Shown: positions 5,544 to 5,565 of the stretch, piece after piece
Layout of the letters: each line of letters opens with the position of its first letter
How positions within the stretch are numbered: the stretch's first letter is position 1
Source of the DNA: an uncultured Bacteroidales bacterium
Lineage (GTDB): Bacteria > Bacteroidota > Bacteroidia > Bacteroidales > F082
Direction: 5' to 3'
DNA length: 5,565 bases
Assembly (NCBI GenBank): GCA_946410535.1
Contig: CAMKAR010000157.1
Coordinates: forward strand, 1-5,565
Notes under the pieces: generated by a model
What the model saw: the letters and a program-made list of their open reading frames with translations, nothing else
The model's database searches: none
What the model was told of the DNA's origin: nothing
Translations under genes and position numbers: made by a program

Positions 5544-5565
5544 AACAAATTGTTTATTAGTTAGT

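Noticed and set aside
5544..5565. Promoter or SAM riboswitch for metK
   Set aside because: Only 22 bases upstream are present, with no TAnnTTTG match and no room for a riboswitch; nothing can be claimed.

Overview
The window reads as chromosomal housekeeping DNA from a member of the Bacteroidota, most likely the order Bacteroidales, with a fairly GC-rich genome. Three things point there. Exact TAnnTTTG-type -7 promoter boxes lie in front of both tRNA genes and the permease. The starts lack Shine-Dalgarno sequences and have A/T-rich leaders. The proteins have Bacteroidota flavour: a divergent trigger factor, a MetK with an insert near its C-terminus, and ruvX and def side by side. I cannot name the genus from the sequence.

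Left part (minus strand, 1-958): the 5' two thirds of tig (trigger factor) runs off the left edge. It is preceded 28 bases upstream by a tRNA-Leu(UAG) gene. One good -7 box sits upstream of the tRNA and none is seen between the tRNA and tig, so the two are probably one transcription unit.

Middle left (959-2416): an 85-bp GC-rich inverted repeat with internal tandem copies covers the stop codon of a minus-strand OppC/DppC-type ABC permease. The permease carries an unusually long periplasmic segment and stands alone, with no partner subunits in view. It is divergent from the next gene, and each direction has its own -7 box.

Middle right (2417-4260, plus strand): tRNA-His(GUG) is followed by an intrinsic terminator, and ruvX starts only 14 bases later. 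Then come def (peptide deformylase) and a small TPR-like lipoprotein gene. The ruvX-def spacer consists almost entirely of an imperfect palindrome and an 8-bp tandem repeat that runs up to the def start codon. A strong hairpin terminator ends this unit.

Right part (4261-5565): metK (S-adenosylmethionine synthetase) is complete on the minus strand and converges on the lipoprotein gene. Only 22 bases upstream of it are visible.

I see no obvious novel enzyme system, phage, CRISPR array or insertion sequence. The main points of interest are the three small repeat elements. Two of them touch stop codons, and one lies in frame inside the permease and matches 18 of 20 bases of the palindrome after ruvX. 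The isolated permease and the uncharacterised lipoprotein are the other candidates for follow-up.
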